Shown: in pieces, positions 18,059 to 26,779 of the stretch
How positions within the stretch are numbered: the first letter of the stretch is position 1
Layout of the letters: every line of letters starts with the position of its first letter
DNA from: Tenericutes bacterium MZ-XQ
Lineage (GTDB): Bacteria > Bacillota_I > Bacilli_A > Acholeplasmatales > Acholeplasmataceae
DNA length: 64,000 nt
Assembly: GCA_002838205.1 (NCBI GenBank)
Contig: CP017950.1
Span: 620,001-684,000, forward strand
Direction: 5' to 3'
Notes under the pieces: model-generated
Seen by the model: only the letters and a program-made list of their open reading frames with translations
Told to the model about the DNA's origin: nothing
Database searches by the model: none
Program-made: the position numbers and the translations under genes

Positions 18059-18145
18059 ACACAGTTATTAAAAATAGTTTTTTTAAAATATTTCAATTTA
18101 ATTTCACTTTTTTTTAAGTAGAATGTAAGAAATAAGTAATGAAGC

Positions 18146-18184
18146 CAAAAAAAAGAAGGTTGAATTTTGTACAACCTTCTTTTG
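18146..18184 (-). terminator. Intrinsic terminator after the EAL gene pair
   Basis: On the minus strand AGAAGGTTG, a 9-base loop, CAACCTTCT, then an uninterrupted T-run. It lies about 40 bases beyond the stop of the 18221-19654 gene and separates this operon from the filament operon. Confidence 0.85.
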
Positions 18185-18220
18185 ATCTGTTTTGATTTAC
18201 TTTTCATTAACTATAATTGA

Positions 18221-19654
18221 TTAAAGTAGATGCTTCCAAGCTTCTGTCCCTATATACCCTCTTAAGGCTTCTGCAGATAGCGGTTTTGTAAAATAATAAC
18301 CTTGCATAATTGAGATGTCATAATTCTTAGATTCTTCCATCATTTCTTTGGTTTCAATCATTTCGCTAACGACTTTATATTCATTCTTATGTGCGAAATC
18401 GACAAGCAATGTTGCAAATTTAGCCTTCATATACGCTTCTGATTCTTTTAAAAACTCATTATCCAACTTGATAATATCAATATCCATCTTTTCAGCCTTA
18501 GATAATGTTGCATAATCTAATCCAAATCCGTCGATTGCGATATTAAATCCCATTTCTTTAAGTTGTTTGATATTGTTAAAGATCGTTTCTTGTCTTTCAA
18601 AGATGGCAAATTCGATAATTTCTAAAATAATATGTTCAGCGTTCATTCTATACTTCTTAAGTATTTTTTGGAAATCATCAGGAAGTGTTTGATTCATTAA
18701 TTGTTTAGGACTTAAGTTCATTGAAAACTTAATATCTTTTTTTGGAAATACTTGTTTTAACTCTTGATAAGTTTTAACCAGTGACTCTAACCCCCACAAA
18801 CCAATCCAATGAATATCTCCAGACTGTTCCATAATACCTAAAAACTTAAACGGTGATAACAATCCATGTTCTGGGTGATTCCATCTAATTAATGCTTCTA
18901 CACCATAAATATCATTGTTTTTAACATCAATCATCGGATGATAGAAAAGTTGGAACTCTTTATGCTGAATGGCATGCTTGATTTGATAATAATACTCAAC
19001 ATGTTCTCCACCTTGATCACTCATCTCTTCACTATAAACTCTAATATTGTCGCCACCATTCTTTTTAATGATATAAGTTGCGATTTGAAGCGAGTTTAAT
19101 AAATCTTTAAGTGTTGATCCATGAACTGGATAAAAAGCAATTGCGATCGATGCTGTTGCGTTTATCTGAGTATCTCCAAAGAGTTTTATTTGTTTACCAA
19201 TAGCCAACTTGACTTTATTTGCTAAGTCAACAACTTCTGTTCTATCAAAGTCCATCGATAAGAATATTAAGAACTCATCGTTTTGCATGCGTGATATCTT
19301 CACACCTTTAGGTAAAATATACTCAACGTTTTTGATAATTCTTTCTATAATCTTTTCACTTTCTTTTTTTCCAAAAGCATTCACAAAATCAGTAAACTTG
19401 TCTAAGTCCATATAAATCAAACTAAACTGCAATTGATCATTTGATCTAGCAATATATGTTGATATAACTGAATGGATTTCTGATCTGGTCAAGACACCTT
19501 CTATGGTTAGGGCTTTTTCTTCAGCAATTCGTTTGTGTTCTCTGAAAAATGATTTTGCTAAAAAGAATATCATGGTTAGAAGTACCAAAATAACAATAAC
19601 AAACAATACAATGGTCATGCCTGGATTCGCTTCATATATTCTTAAAAAATTCAT
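18221..19654 (-). CDS. Membrane GGDEF-EAL protein with degenerate sites
   Basis: 477 residues. One membrane segment (about 15-37), a GGDEF-like domain (about 55-205) and an EAL domain (about 220-470). The GGDEF signature is replaced by QNDEF, so cyclase activity is unlikely. The EAL domain keeps EALIRW, NLSPKQL, LEIIE, IKLD, SEMIET and MQGYYF, but the metal-binding IDDFGTG loop reads IDGFGLD, losing the second Asp. Phosphodiesterase activity is therefore doubtful; a c-di-GMP-binding or regulatory partner is more likely (inference from family rules). It overlaps the 867-residue EAL protein by ATGA and is translated after it. Confidence 0.88.
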   Translation of the reverse strand: MNFLRIYEANPGMTIVLFVIVILVLLTMIFFLAKSFFREHKRIAEEKALTIEGVLTRSEIHSVISTYIARSNDQLQFSLIYMDLDKFTDFVNAFGKKESEKIIERIIKNVEYILPKGVKISRMQNDEFLIFLSMDFDRTEVVDLANKVKLAIGKQIKLFGDTQINATASIAIAFYPVHGSTLKDLLNSLQIATYIIKKNGGDNIRVYSEEMSDQGGEHVEYYYQIKHAIQHKEFQLFYHPMIDVKNNDIYGVEALIRWNHPEHGLLSPFKFLGIMEQSGDIHWIGLWGLESLVKTYQELKQVFPKKDIKFSMNLSPKQLMNQTLPDDFQKILKKYRMNAEHIILEIIEFAIFERQETIFNNIKQLKEMGFNIAIDGFGLDYATLSKAEKMDIDIIKLDNEFLKESEAYMKAKFATLLVDFAHKNEYKVVSEMIETKEMMEESKNYDISIMQGYYFTKPLSAEALRGYIGTEAWKHLL

Positions 19655-22254
19655 CGCTTAGCCTCCTTAGACTTCATAGCTTTTGGTACTTGAAGTGTTT
19701 TCGTTTTATCAATATTATAAGCCTTTATGAGTTCAATTGCTTTTTGTTTTGGTACTGGTGGTGAAATAATATAACCTTGAATGACACTACAACCTGCTTT
19801 ATAAACGAGCTGATTTTGTTTTTCGTTTTCTATACCTTCTGCAATAACATCTAAATTAATGTTCTTAGCAAGATTTGAAATCATGGTTACGATTGCTCTA
19901 CTATGAACATCTCTTTCAATATCATCAATAAATGCTTTATCAATTTTTATTGTATTGACTGGTAAGTCTCTTAAGTACTGCAATGATGAGTAACCTGTAC
20001 CAAAGTCGTCAAGGTGGATGTTAAAACCATGACGTTTCAGGATGTTTAGTTTATTAATGACAAGTTCAAATGAATCGATCAAAAATGTTTCGGTGATCTC
20101 TAAACTGATACTACCTTTTTTCAAGTCGTATTGATCAAAGACGGTCATAATTTCATTGACGAACCCTGCTTGAAGCATTTGAACAGGTGAAATATTTAAT
20201 GAGATATGAACATTATAGGGTTCTAGCTCTTTTGCGATCATAAATGTTTCATGAAGTGCAATGCGTCCAATATCTACAATCATATTATTTTTTTCTGCCA
20301 TTTGAATGAATTTAAGTGGTGATTCACTTGAATACTTAGGATTAGTCCATCGAATAAGTGCTTCAAAACCAACAATTCTTTCCAAATCATTACTGTATTG
20401 AGCTTGAAGTGCCATTTGAAACTCTTGGTTGGTAATCGCATTGGCTAAATCTATTTCCATTCTTTGTTCTCTAGATGCAACAAGTGATAACGCAACATCA
20501 TAAGTAAATGAAGGGTTAACCGTACTTTCCTTGGCATGATTAAGTGCTAATTTAACTTTTTCTAATGATATATCAGGAGTTAAAATCTCATATCTTTGTG
20601 GCTCAATATTGAAGATACCAATCTTTATATCAACATTTAGGAAGTTTCGATCCATTGTAATTGGTTTATCAAGTTTTTGTAAAAATAAATCTACCCATGA
20701 TTTAATCCAATTAAAACTATCGATTCCCCTAAAAAGCACTGTGAATTGATCTTGTTTAATATTATAAAGTTTTGCAGGATATCCTTCCAAGGATTCATTG
20801 GCGAGTTCTGCAATGAGTTTTAAAAATCTGTCTCCACTTTCTTCACCTAATACAAGATTGATCTTAGAAAACGAAACAATATCGAACATCGCAAGTACAT
20901 TATATTGTGCAAGTTTTTCTTCATCTTTAAAGATCTCTGTTAAATCTGCTAAAATCACATTTTGGTTTGGCAAATTCGTAATTGGATTGTATAATGCAAG
21001 TTTTTGATACTGATCAAAACGTCCTTCGATATGGGTAATATCATCCCCAACAAGAATAAACCCACCAGTTGATCTGGTTGTGACAAAATGGATATATTTT
21101 ACATCATCTGCAATTTCTAAAATAACTGTAAACGATTTTTGACGTTGTAACATTTCTTCGATATGTGTTTCTTCAGGTACATCTTTAATATCGAAATCCA
21201 TGAGATATTTAAAACGATCATTTTTACCTAACAAGTTTTTTAATGCTTTATTGTAAGATTTGATTTTACCATTTTTTCTAACTTTCATGATATATGGTTT
21301 TGTATAATATAATGATAATCTAGCATTTTCGATATCATGAACTTTTTGTTCTAGTATCTTATATAAAACAATGAGTGTAACAGAAAATAATATAAAAATT
21401 ACTGCAAATAATGCCCATAAAGTTTGTGAAAGATAACTTAAAGAGTCAATTACAAGAGTTTCTTCGTAGATTTGAACAAGATAAAATACTCTAGTAGATA
21501 ACGATATCTCTAAAGGTACAAATGATAATATAGATTCGGTACCTAGAAAATTTAGACTAAAAATATCTGATTCGTGATTGACTACAGTTTGTTTAATAAC
21601 GTCTATATAATCTTCAGAATAACCTGAATCTCTTAAATAATTATAAAAGAGCGATTGTGTTCCACTAAAATGAGATGTTAAATAAATGGTGTTCTCATCA
21701 CCCATAAAAACAAATTCATTTTCAATGGTTTCAGACGTCAGAAAGTGATTAATATACGGTTCGAGTTCGAAAAACGCAATATACTCATTAACTTTAAAAA
21801 CACCATACATGATTGGCAAGTTGGACGTTCCAAAAGCTCGATCAAAACTATAGAATGCTAAGTTTTGATCAAAATCTGCTACTTGATAACTATCTACATA
21901 TGTATATGTATTTTCTCCAATAGTTACAGTTCTATTGATCACATCCATTACACCAAAATAACTAAATGGTTGATCGATAACCTCAAGTGGAATATCTTGA
22001 TTTAAAAGTTCTTCTATCGGGTTTAAACTTTGTGCAGTATATAAATCGATTTTTTCTTTAAATTTATCATAATCGTAATTCAGTTGCATCTCAATGGTTT
22101 TTGTAACAGTCTCTCCTGATTTAATTAAATTGGCTTCTGCTTGATTCATCATGAAGTTTGATGATATTTGAGTATACGCAAAAACAACTACCACCATGAG
22201 TAGTATATATGATAAGATAAATGCTATGCCCAATTTAATCGTATAACGCTTCAT
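19651..22254 (-). CDS. Membrane c-di-GMP phosphodiesterase (sensor-PAS-degenerate GGDEF-EAL)
   Basis: 867 residues. Membrane segments at about 8-29 and 275-298 enclose an external sensor region. A PAS-like region (about 310-410), a GGDEF domain whose signature is IKQDQF (inactive) and a complete EAL domain (about 600-850) follow. EAL residues are all present: FEALIRW, SLNISPVQ, LEITET, LDDFGTGYSSL, TIKIDKAF, AEGIEN and QGYIISPP. It should hydrolyse c-di-GMP to pGpG at the membrane in response to an external cue; the ligand is unknown. The degenerate GGDEF may act as a GTP-sensing regulator, as known in some relatives. The 187-base gap to the divergent kinase gene has a TATAAT box for this gene near 22285. 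It is the likely opponent of the cyclase at 35778-36695. Confidence 0.92.
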   Translation of the reverse strand: MKRYTIKLGIAFILSYILLMVVVVFAYTQISSNFMMNQAEANLIKSGETVTKTIEMQLNYDYDKFKEKIDLYTAQSLNPIEELLNQDIPLEVIDQPFSYFGVMDVINRTVTIGENTYTYVDSYQVADFDQNLAFYSFDRAFGTSNLPIMYGVFKVNEYIAFFELEPYINHFLTSETIENEFVFMGDENTIYLTSHFSGTQSLFYNYLRDSGYSEDYIDVIKQTVVNHESDIFSLNFLGTESILSFVPLEISLSTRVFYLVQIYEETLVIDSLSYLSQTLWALFAVIFILFSVTLIVLYKILEQKVHDIENARLSLYYTKPYIMKVRKNGKIKSYNKALKNLLGKNDRFKYLMDFDIKDVPEETHIEEMLQRQKSFTVILEIADDVKYIHFVTTRSTGGFILVGDDITHIEGRFDQYQKLALYNPITNLPNQNVILADLTEIFKDEEKLAQYNVLAMFDIVSFSKINLVLGEESGDRFLKLIAELANESLEGYPAKLYNIKQDQFTVLFRGIDSFNWIKSWVDLFLQKLDKPITMDRNFLNVDIKIGIFNIEPQRYEILTPDISLEKVKLALNHAKESTVNPSFTYDVALSLVASREQRMEIDLANAITNQEFQMALQAQYSNDLERIVGFEALIRWTNPKYSSESPLKFIQMAEKNNMIVDIGRIALHETFMIAKELEPYNVHISLNISPVQMLQAGFVNEIMTVFDQYDLKKGSISLEITETFLIDSFELVINKLNILKRHGFNIHLDDFGTGYSSLQYLRDLPVNTIKIDKAFIDDIERDVHSRAIVTMISNLAKNINLDVIAEGIENEKQNQLVYKAGCSVIQGYIISPPVPKQKAIELIKAYNIDKTKTLQVPKAMKSKEAKR

Positions 22255-22424
22255 GTTTATACCTCAAGAATGTCATATATATCTATTATATATCAGAATA
22301 TGTTTTTAAAAAACATCTATGATGTGTGATGTTTATCATTAGTTTACCATTAAAATGTTAAATATAGAAAGATATTTTATTTGAAACAAAATATTATACT
22401 CTAAATAAACTGACTTTTAAATGT

Positions 22425-22430
22425 TATAAT
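22425..22430 (+). promoter_or_regulatory. -10 box of the hybrid kinase gene
   Basis: TATAAT, 24 bases before the chosen ATG (22454). No convincing -35 is seen at 16-18 bases upstream, so an activator may help here (inference). Confidence 0.5.
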
Positions 22431-22453
22431 ATGACTGAAAGATGGTGAATTTA

Positions 22454-23887
22454 ATGAAACTAAGACTAAAGAAGAAAAATGATGATTATGAAATGGATGA
22501 CAACCTTATGTCATTTGAAGTCATCAATCAAGCATACGTGATGATGTCAAAAAAACTATCTCGATATTTAGCTGTCAATCAGCAATTATCTTGTGATAAG
22601 TTTATTGATCTTTTTGAAAAACTTGATCAAGAAAGAGTCATTCAAATCATTAAAGAAAATAGACCTGACAGTCATTCCATTTTTAAACTAAAATCAAACC
22701 ATATCATGAAAATCATTTTTAATCATAAAAACAATATTGGGTATTTTGTGCCTGTAGATGAAATAAACATATATACAGAAAAGATCCAAGAACTAGAACA
22801 ACAAATTAAAGCTAAAGAATCTTTTTTATATGAAATGAGTCATGAACTTAAAACCCCTTTACAAACCATAAGTTCTACAATTGATTTATTGAAAGACAGT
22901 CAGCTTACTGATGGTCAAAGGGATTTGATTAATGATGTGACGTTAGCATTAAACCAAACGATTGATTCAACTCATAATATATTAAACTTCGCAAAAATGA
23001 AGCAAGGTAACTATGTCATTAAAAAAAGCCCTATATTATTGAGTAAACTCATAGATGATATGCACCATATCTTTAAAAGCAACCTTGAGCAAAAAAACTT
23101 ATATTTTAGAACAACTCATTATAATAATATAACATTTATATCGGATGAAAGTTTAATTAAACAATCATTAACAAACTTATTGTCGAACGCCATTAAATTC
23201 ACTGAAGACGGAGGTTTATACGTTGAAACTGATGTTACTTCAGATCATTTATTAAAAATATCTATTGAAGATACAGGCATAGGTATGACTGATAAAGAGA
23301 TAAATCGTCTATTTAAGCCTTTTTCCCAAGCTAACAGTGATATATATAATACCTATGGTGGCACTGGATTAGGATTATCAATTACTCAAACGATCATGAA
23401 TCTTTTAAATGGACACATTCATGTTGAAAGCACTTATGGCAGTGGTACAAAAATGACAATTTCTTTTCCAGTTGAGTTATCTAGCGAACAAGTAAAAGTA
23501 GATCAGAATACTACAGTTATGCCAAATCCAGGTATAAAAGTTTTAATAGCTGAAGATAACAAGCTGAGCCTTAAAGCAACCAAACAGTTATTAGAAAATG
23601 CTAAATTAAAAGTTGAAGTTGCTAAGAATGGTATAGAAGTATTGAATCAGTTCAAAGATTATCCATTTGACATCATTTTGATGGATGTATCAATGCCAAA
23701 AATGAATGGTTTTGAAGCAACTAAAGAACTTCGTGAAAAAGATCAAAACATACCGATAATCGCAATGACTGCTAACACTTATGATGATCATGTTAAAGCC
23801 TGTTATGCATCTGGAATGACTGATATTTTGTATAAACCTTTTAAATCAAAAGACTTATATCACATGATCAATAAACATGTAAAATAA
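22454..23887 (+). CDS. Hybrid histidine kinase with C-terminal receiver domain
   Basis: 477 residues. Start ATG 22454 is preferred over ATG 22442 because AGATGGTG lies directly upstream. There is no membrane segment, so it is cytoplasmic. A divergent N-terminal region of about 115 residues is followed by a short coiled coil. HisKA has H-box MSHELKTPLQ (about 136). HATPase has N-box SNAIKFTEDGG, G1 DTGIGM and G2 GGTGLGLSI. A receiver domain (about 365-477) has EDN, phospho-acceptor Asp in ILMDVSMP, MTAN and the Lys in YKPF. It resembles BarA/RpfC-like hybrids. No separate response regulator or HPt protein is adjacent, so the output partner is unknown. It is divergent from the EAL operon. Confidence 0.9.
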   Translation: MKLRLKKKNDDYEMDDNLMSFEVINQAYVMMSKKLSRYLAVNQQLSCDKFIDLFEKLDQERVIQIIKENRPDSHSIFKLKSNHIMKIIFNHKNNIGYFVPVDEINIYTEKIQELEQQIKAKESFLYEMSHELKTPLQTISSTIDLLKDSQLTDGQRDLINDVTLALNQTIDSTHNILNFAKMKQGNYVIKKSPILLSKLIDDMHHIFKSNLEQKNLYFRTTHYNNITFISDESLIKQSLTNLLSNAIKFTEDGGLYVETDVTSDHLLKISIEDTGIGMTDKEINRLFKPFSQANSDIYNTYGGTGLGLSITQTIMNLLNGHIHVESTYGSGTKMTISFPVELSSEQVKVDQNTTVMPNPGIKVLIAEDNKLSLKATKQLLENAKLKVEVAKNGIEVLNQFKDYPFDIILMDVSMPKMNGFEATKELREKDQNIPIIAMTANTYDDHVKACYASGMTDILYKPFKSKDLYHMINKHVK

Positions 23888-23915
23888 AGCGTTCCTATCT
23901 GAGGAACGCTTTTTC
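23888..23915. terminator. Bidirectional terminator between convergent genes
   Basis: AGCGTTCC, a 7-base loop, GGAACGCT followed by T5 on the plus strand, and by TTATTTTA on the minus strand. It ends the kinase gene. The TAG stop of the convergent PEPCK-Ogt frame (23895-23897) falls within it. Confidence 0.8.
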
Positions 23916-26174
23916 CATATCTAATAATTTTTTCTTTAAATGAATATAATGCTTACCAGAATATCCAGTTAACTTATTGTTCTTTCCAATCACTCTATGA
24001 CATGGGACAACAATACCAACTGGATTTTTTTTGCATGCTTGACCTACAGCTCGTACAGCCTTAGGATTTCCTACTGCATTTGCGATATCTTGATAACTCT
24101 TGGTTTGTCCAAAGGGTATTTGTAAAAGTTGATTCCATACTCTTTTTTGGAAATCAGTACCTTTTTCAAAGACGACATCTACATCAAAATTTTTTAGATC
24201 TCCATGAAAGTAATCTGATAACTCATGTTCAATCATATCATCATTTTCAAAAACAAAACTTTCTTCATGGAAGTCTTCTTCAATACTTAACCCATATAAA
24301 TGATGATTCTCATGTTCGTATAAAATGTGTCCAATAGGACTTAGATAACAACCCATTTTATGTTTTTTCATTTCATATAACTCCATTTTTAATCGATGTT
24401 TTAGATGGTTGAGTTCTTCTTCTAAAGCAAGCGGTAGTTTTTGACCAATCGTTTGATAATATATTCGAATTGAATCAACTTCTTTTAACCATTCATAAAC
24501 ATTAACATCTGTTAATTTTTTGAATGTTTTCTTTGTAATATTTAGGCCTGACAAATCAAGACTATCGAGTTCTGGTATGTAACCAATAGGTGTGAGTTTT
24601 GCAGTTGCCTGCTTATCAACACGTTCAAATATCCACTTTAAGACTCTAGAATTTTCACCAAATCCTGGCCATAAGAAATTGCCATGAGCATCTTTTCTAA
24701 ACCAATTGACATAATAGATTTTAGGAAGCGAATCAGGATCAATATCTTTACCCATGTCAATCCAATGATTTAGATAATCACCAACATGATATCCAATAAA
24801 AGGTAACATTGCGAATGGATCTCTTCTTACCCTTCCAATATCATCAGAAATGGTTGCTGCAGTAATTTCAGAACCCATCATTGAGCCCATAAAAACGCCA
24901 TGGTTCCAACTTAATGACTCATGTACAAGTGGTATGGTTGATGGTCTTCTACCCCCAACGAGTATTGCAGAAATCAATACACCTTCTGGATCATCCCACT
25001 CTTTTGCTAAGACAGGAGATTCGGTTGCTTCAGTGGTGAATCTAGAATTTGGATGTGCAGCAGGAATCTTCATTGATGGATCATGATCCTGTTGTTGCCA
25101 ATCTTTAAGATGTTTAGGTTTTTCTTGGTCAATACCTTCCCACCATACATCTAAATCATCAGTTAGAGCAACGTTTGTAAATATAGTGTTCTTCTCAATG
25201 GCTTTCATTGCATTAGGATTCGATTTATAAGATGTGCCTTTGGCAACCCCAAAAAATCCTTTTTCTGGATTAATCGCATATAGCTTCCCATCTTTTTTTC
25301 GCCAAATCCAAGCAATATCATCACCTACAGTTTCTACTTTCCACCCTGAAATCGTAGGAACTAACATCGATAGATTTGTTTTTCCACATGCACTTGGAAA
25401 AGCGCCTAAGATATATTTAAATTTTCCCTCTGGATTCGTAATTTTTAAAATAAGCATATGTTCAGCCATCCATCCTTCATCTTTCGCGATTTTAGATGCT
25501 ATTCTTAAAGCCAAACATTTTTTTCCGAGTAATGCATTTCCACCATATCCAGAACCATAAGACAATATCAGTCTTTCTTCTGGAAAGTGTGCGATATACT
25601 TATGTTCAATAGGCGCACATGGCCATGAAACATCTTTCTCGTTATTCTCTAGCGGAGCCCCTACTGAATGAAGCCCTGGAATGAATGATTTTCCTTGCTT
25701 GATTTCTTCTATGACATCATATCCAACACGGGTCATTTTGATCATATTTACGACAACATATAAACTATCTGTTATCTCAATACCCGCTTTAGATATTTCT
25801 GAGTGCAGTGGTCCCATCATATATGGAATCACATACATCGTTCTACCTTTCATGGAACCTTTATACAGAGATGTCATTGTTTTTTTAAGTGCATTAGGTT
25901 CAATCCAGTTGTTGGTTGGTCCAGCATCTTCTGCTTTTTTTGAAGCAATAAATGTTCTTTTTTCAACTCTTGCAACATCAGATGGATCACTGAAAAAGGC
26001 ATATGAATTTGGCCTTAATAAAGGATTTAACTGTATAGCTTTCCCACTGCTAACCAGTTCATCATAAAATGCTTTTTCTTCTTCTTTACTCCCGCTTAGC
26101 CAATAAACACGATCTGGCTGACATAAGTTTTTAACTTCATCAACCCACTTAAGTAAATCTTTCATTGTTTGCAT
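23895..26174 (-). CDS. GTP-type phosphoenolpyruvate carboxykinase joined to O6-alkylguanine-DNA alkyltransferase
   Basis: One open frame of 759 residues. Residues 1 to about 597 are a complete GTP-dependent PEP carboxykinase (oxaloacetate + GTP to PEP + CO2 + GDP): substrate loop GYGGNALLGKK, P-loop FPSACGKTNLSM and mobile lid region SRFTTEATESP. Residues about 600-759 are a complete Ogt/MGMT: GTDFQKRVWNQLLQIPFGQTKSY, then the active-site PCHRVIG and LTGYSG. The start ATG 26174 follows GGAGGG. The join falls at an A5 run. Removing one A there would end PEPCK at a TGA overlapping an ATG (ATGA) with GGAG upstream, so two coupled genes may be the original state. Last genes of an operon starting at 29010. 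Confidence 0.88.
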   Translation of the reverse strand: MQTMKDLLKWVDEVKNLCQPDRVYWLSGSKEEEKAFYDELVSSGKAIQLNPLLRPNSYAFFSDPSDVARVEKRTFIASKKAEDAGPTNNWIEPNALKKTMTSLYKGSMKGRTMYVIPYMMGPLHSEISKAGIEITDSLYVVVNMIKMTRVGYDVIEEIKQGKSFIPGLHSVGAPLENNEKDVSWPCAPIEHKYIAHFPEERLILSYGSGYGGNALLGKKCLALRIASKIAKDEGWMAEHMLILKITNPEGKFKYILGAFPSACGKTNLSMLVPTISGWKVETVGDDIAWIWRKKDGKLYAINPEKGFFGVAKGTSYKSNPNAMKAIEKNTIFTNVALTDDLDVWWEGIDQEKPKHLKDWQQQDHDPSMKIPAAHPNSRFTTEATESPVLAKEWDDPEGVLISAILVGGRRPSTIPLVHESLSWNHGVFMGSMMGSEITAATISDDIGRVRRDPFAMLPFIGYHVGDYLNHWIDMGKDIDPDSLPKIYYVNWFRKDAHGNFLWPGFGENSRVLKWIFERVDKQATAKLTPIGYIPELDSLDLSGLNITKKTFKKLTDVNVYEWLKEVDSIRIYYQTIGQKLPLALEEELNHLKHRLKMELYEMKKHKMGCYLSPIGHILYEHENHHLYGLSIEEDFHEESFVFENDDMIEHELSDYFHGDLKNFDVDVVFEKGTDFQKRVWNQLLQIPFGQTKSYQDIANAVGNPKAVRAVGQACKKNPVGIVVPCHRVIGKNNKLTGYSGKHYIHLKKKLLDMEKAFLR

Positions 26175-26196
26175 GATTGCCCTCCAAATTTTTAAT

Positions 26197-26769
26197 TCAC
26201 TTGATCATACAACGTCGATTTTTCATATGTTTAAATGCTTTTATATAAACTTGTTTCATTCTTTCTTCGGATACATGATTTAATACATGATTTATATCAA
26301 ACCATTTGACACCTTGATTCTCATCAGGCTTATGTGTGAGCTCATCATTTTCATCAGCAATGAGTAAATACGTAACATTTAAGTGCAGATGATCAGGAAC
26401 AAAAACACCATGCTTGATGTGATTATGTACATAGATATTATCAATCATAAAAATATCGTCAAAGCAAGCGCTTATATTTTTGACGCCTGTTTCTTCTTTC
26501 GCTTCCTCTATAGCAACGCTTAAAAAGTCGGGATTTCCGTCAACATGACCTCCAACCCAACTCCAAGATTTATAGATATTATGATAACAAAACAAGACTT
26601 TATCCATCGTTTCATTGACAACAATGGCTGATGATGTTAAATGTGCGACTAAGTTTGATCTTAACAAATGATCATCTTCTTTTTCAATAAAAGCAAGCAT
26701 TGCTTTTTTGTCCATCAATTCTTGTTCATTTTTTGGTTCATAATTTTGTATATGTTTGATATAATCCAT
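26197..26769 (-). CDS. Nudix hydrolase
   Basis: 190 residues, start ATG 26769 after AAAGGAG. The Nudix box runs from GGHVDGNPDFLSVA to EEAKEETGV (about residues 74-98), with the metal-binding EExxEE-type core partly changed. N-terminal about 45 residues are helical. The family cleaves nucleoside diphosphates linked to another moiety; the substrate cannot be read from sequence, and IPP-isomerase-like members look similar. It lies 10 bases after the K+ channel gene and 22 before PEPCK, in the same operon. Confidence 0.8.
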   Translation of the reverse strand: MDYIKHIQNYEPKNEQELMDKKAMLAFIEKEDDHLLRSNLVAHLTSSAIVVNETMDKVLFCYHNIYKSWSWVGGHVDGNPDFLSVAIEEAKEETGVKNISACFDDIFMIDNIYVHNHIKHGVFVPDHLHLNVTYLLIADENDELTHKPDENQGVKWFDINHVLNHVSEERMKQVYIKAFKHMKNRRCMIK

Positions 26770-26779
26770 GAAAACTCCT

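Larger units (their letters stand above)
16791..18066 (+). mobile_element. IS1595-family insertion sequence (complete, 1276 bp)
   Basis: Perfect 25-bp terminal inverted repeats lie at 16791-16815 and 18042-18066 (starting AACTGTGTTCAAG). They are flanked by a perfect 8-bp direct repeat ATTAAAAA (16783-16790 and 18067-18074), the duplication size known for IS1595. It carries one transposase. Perfect ends and target duplication imply a recent insertion. It landed in the leader of the nine-gene filament operon, in opposite orientation. Confidence 0.95.
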
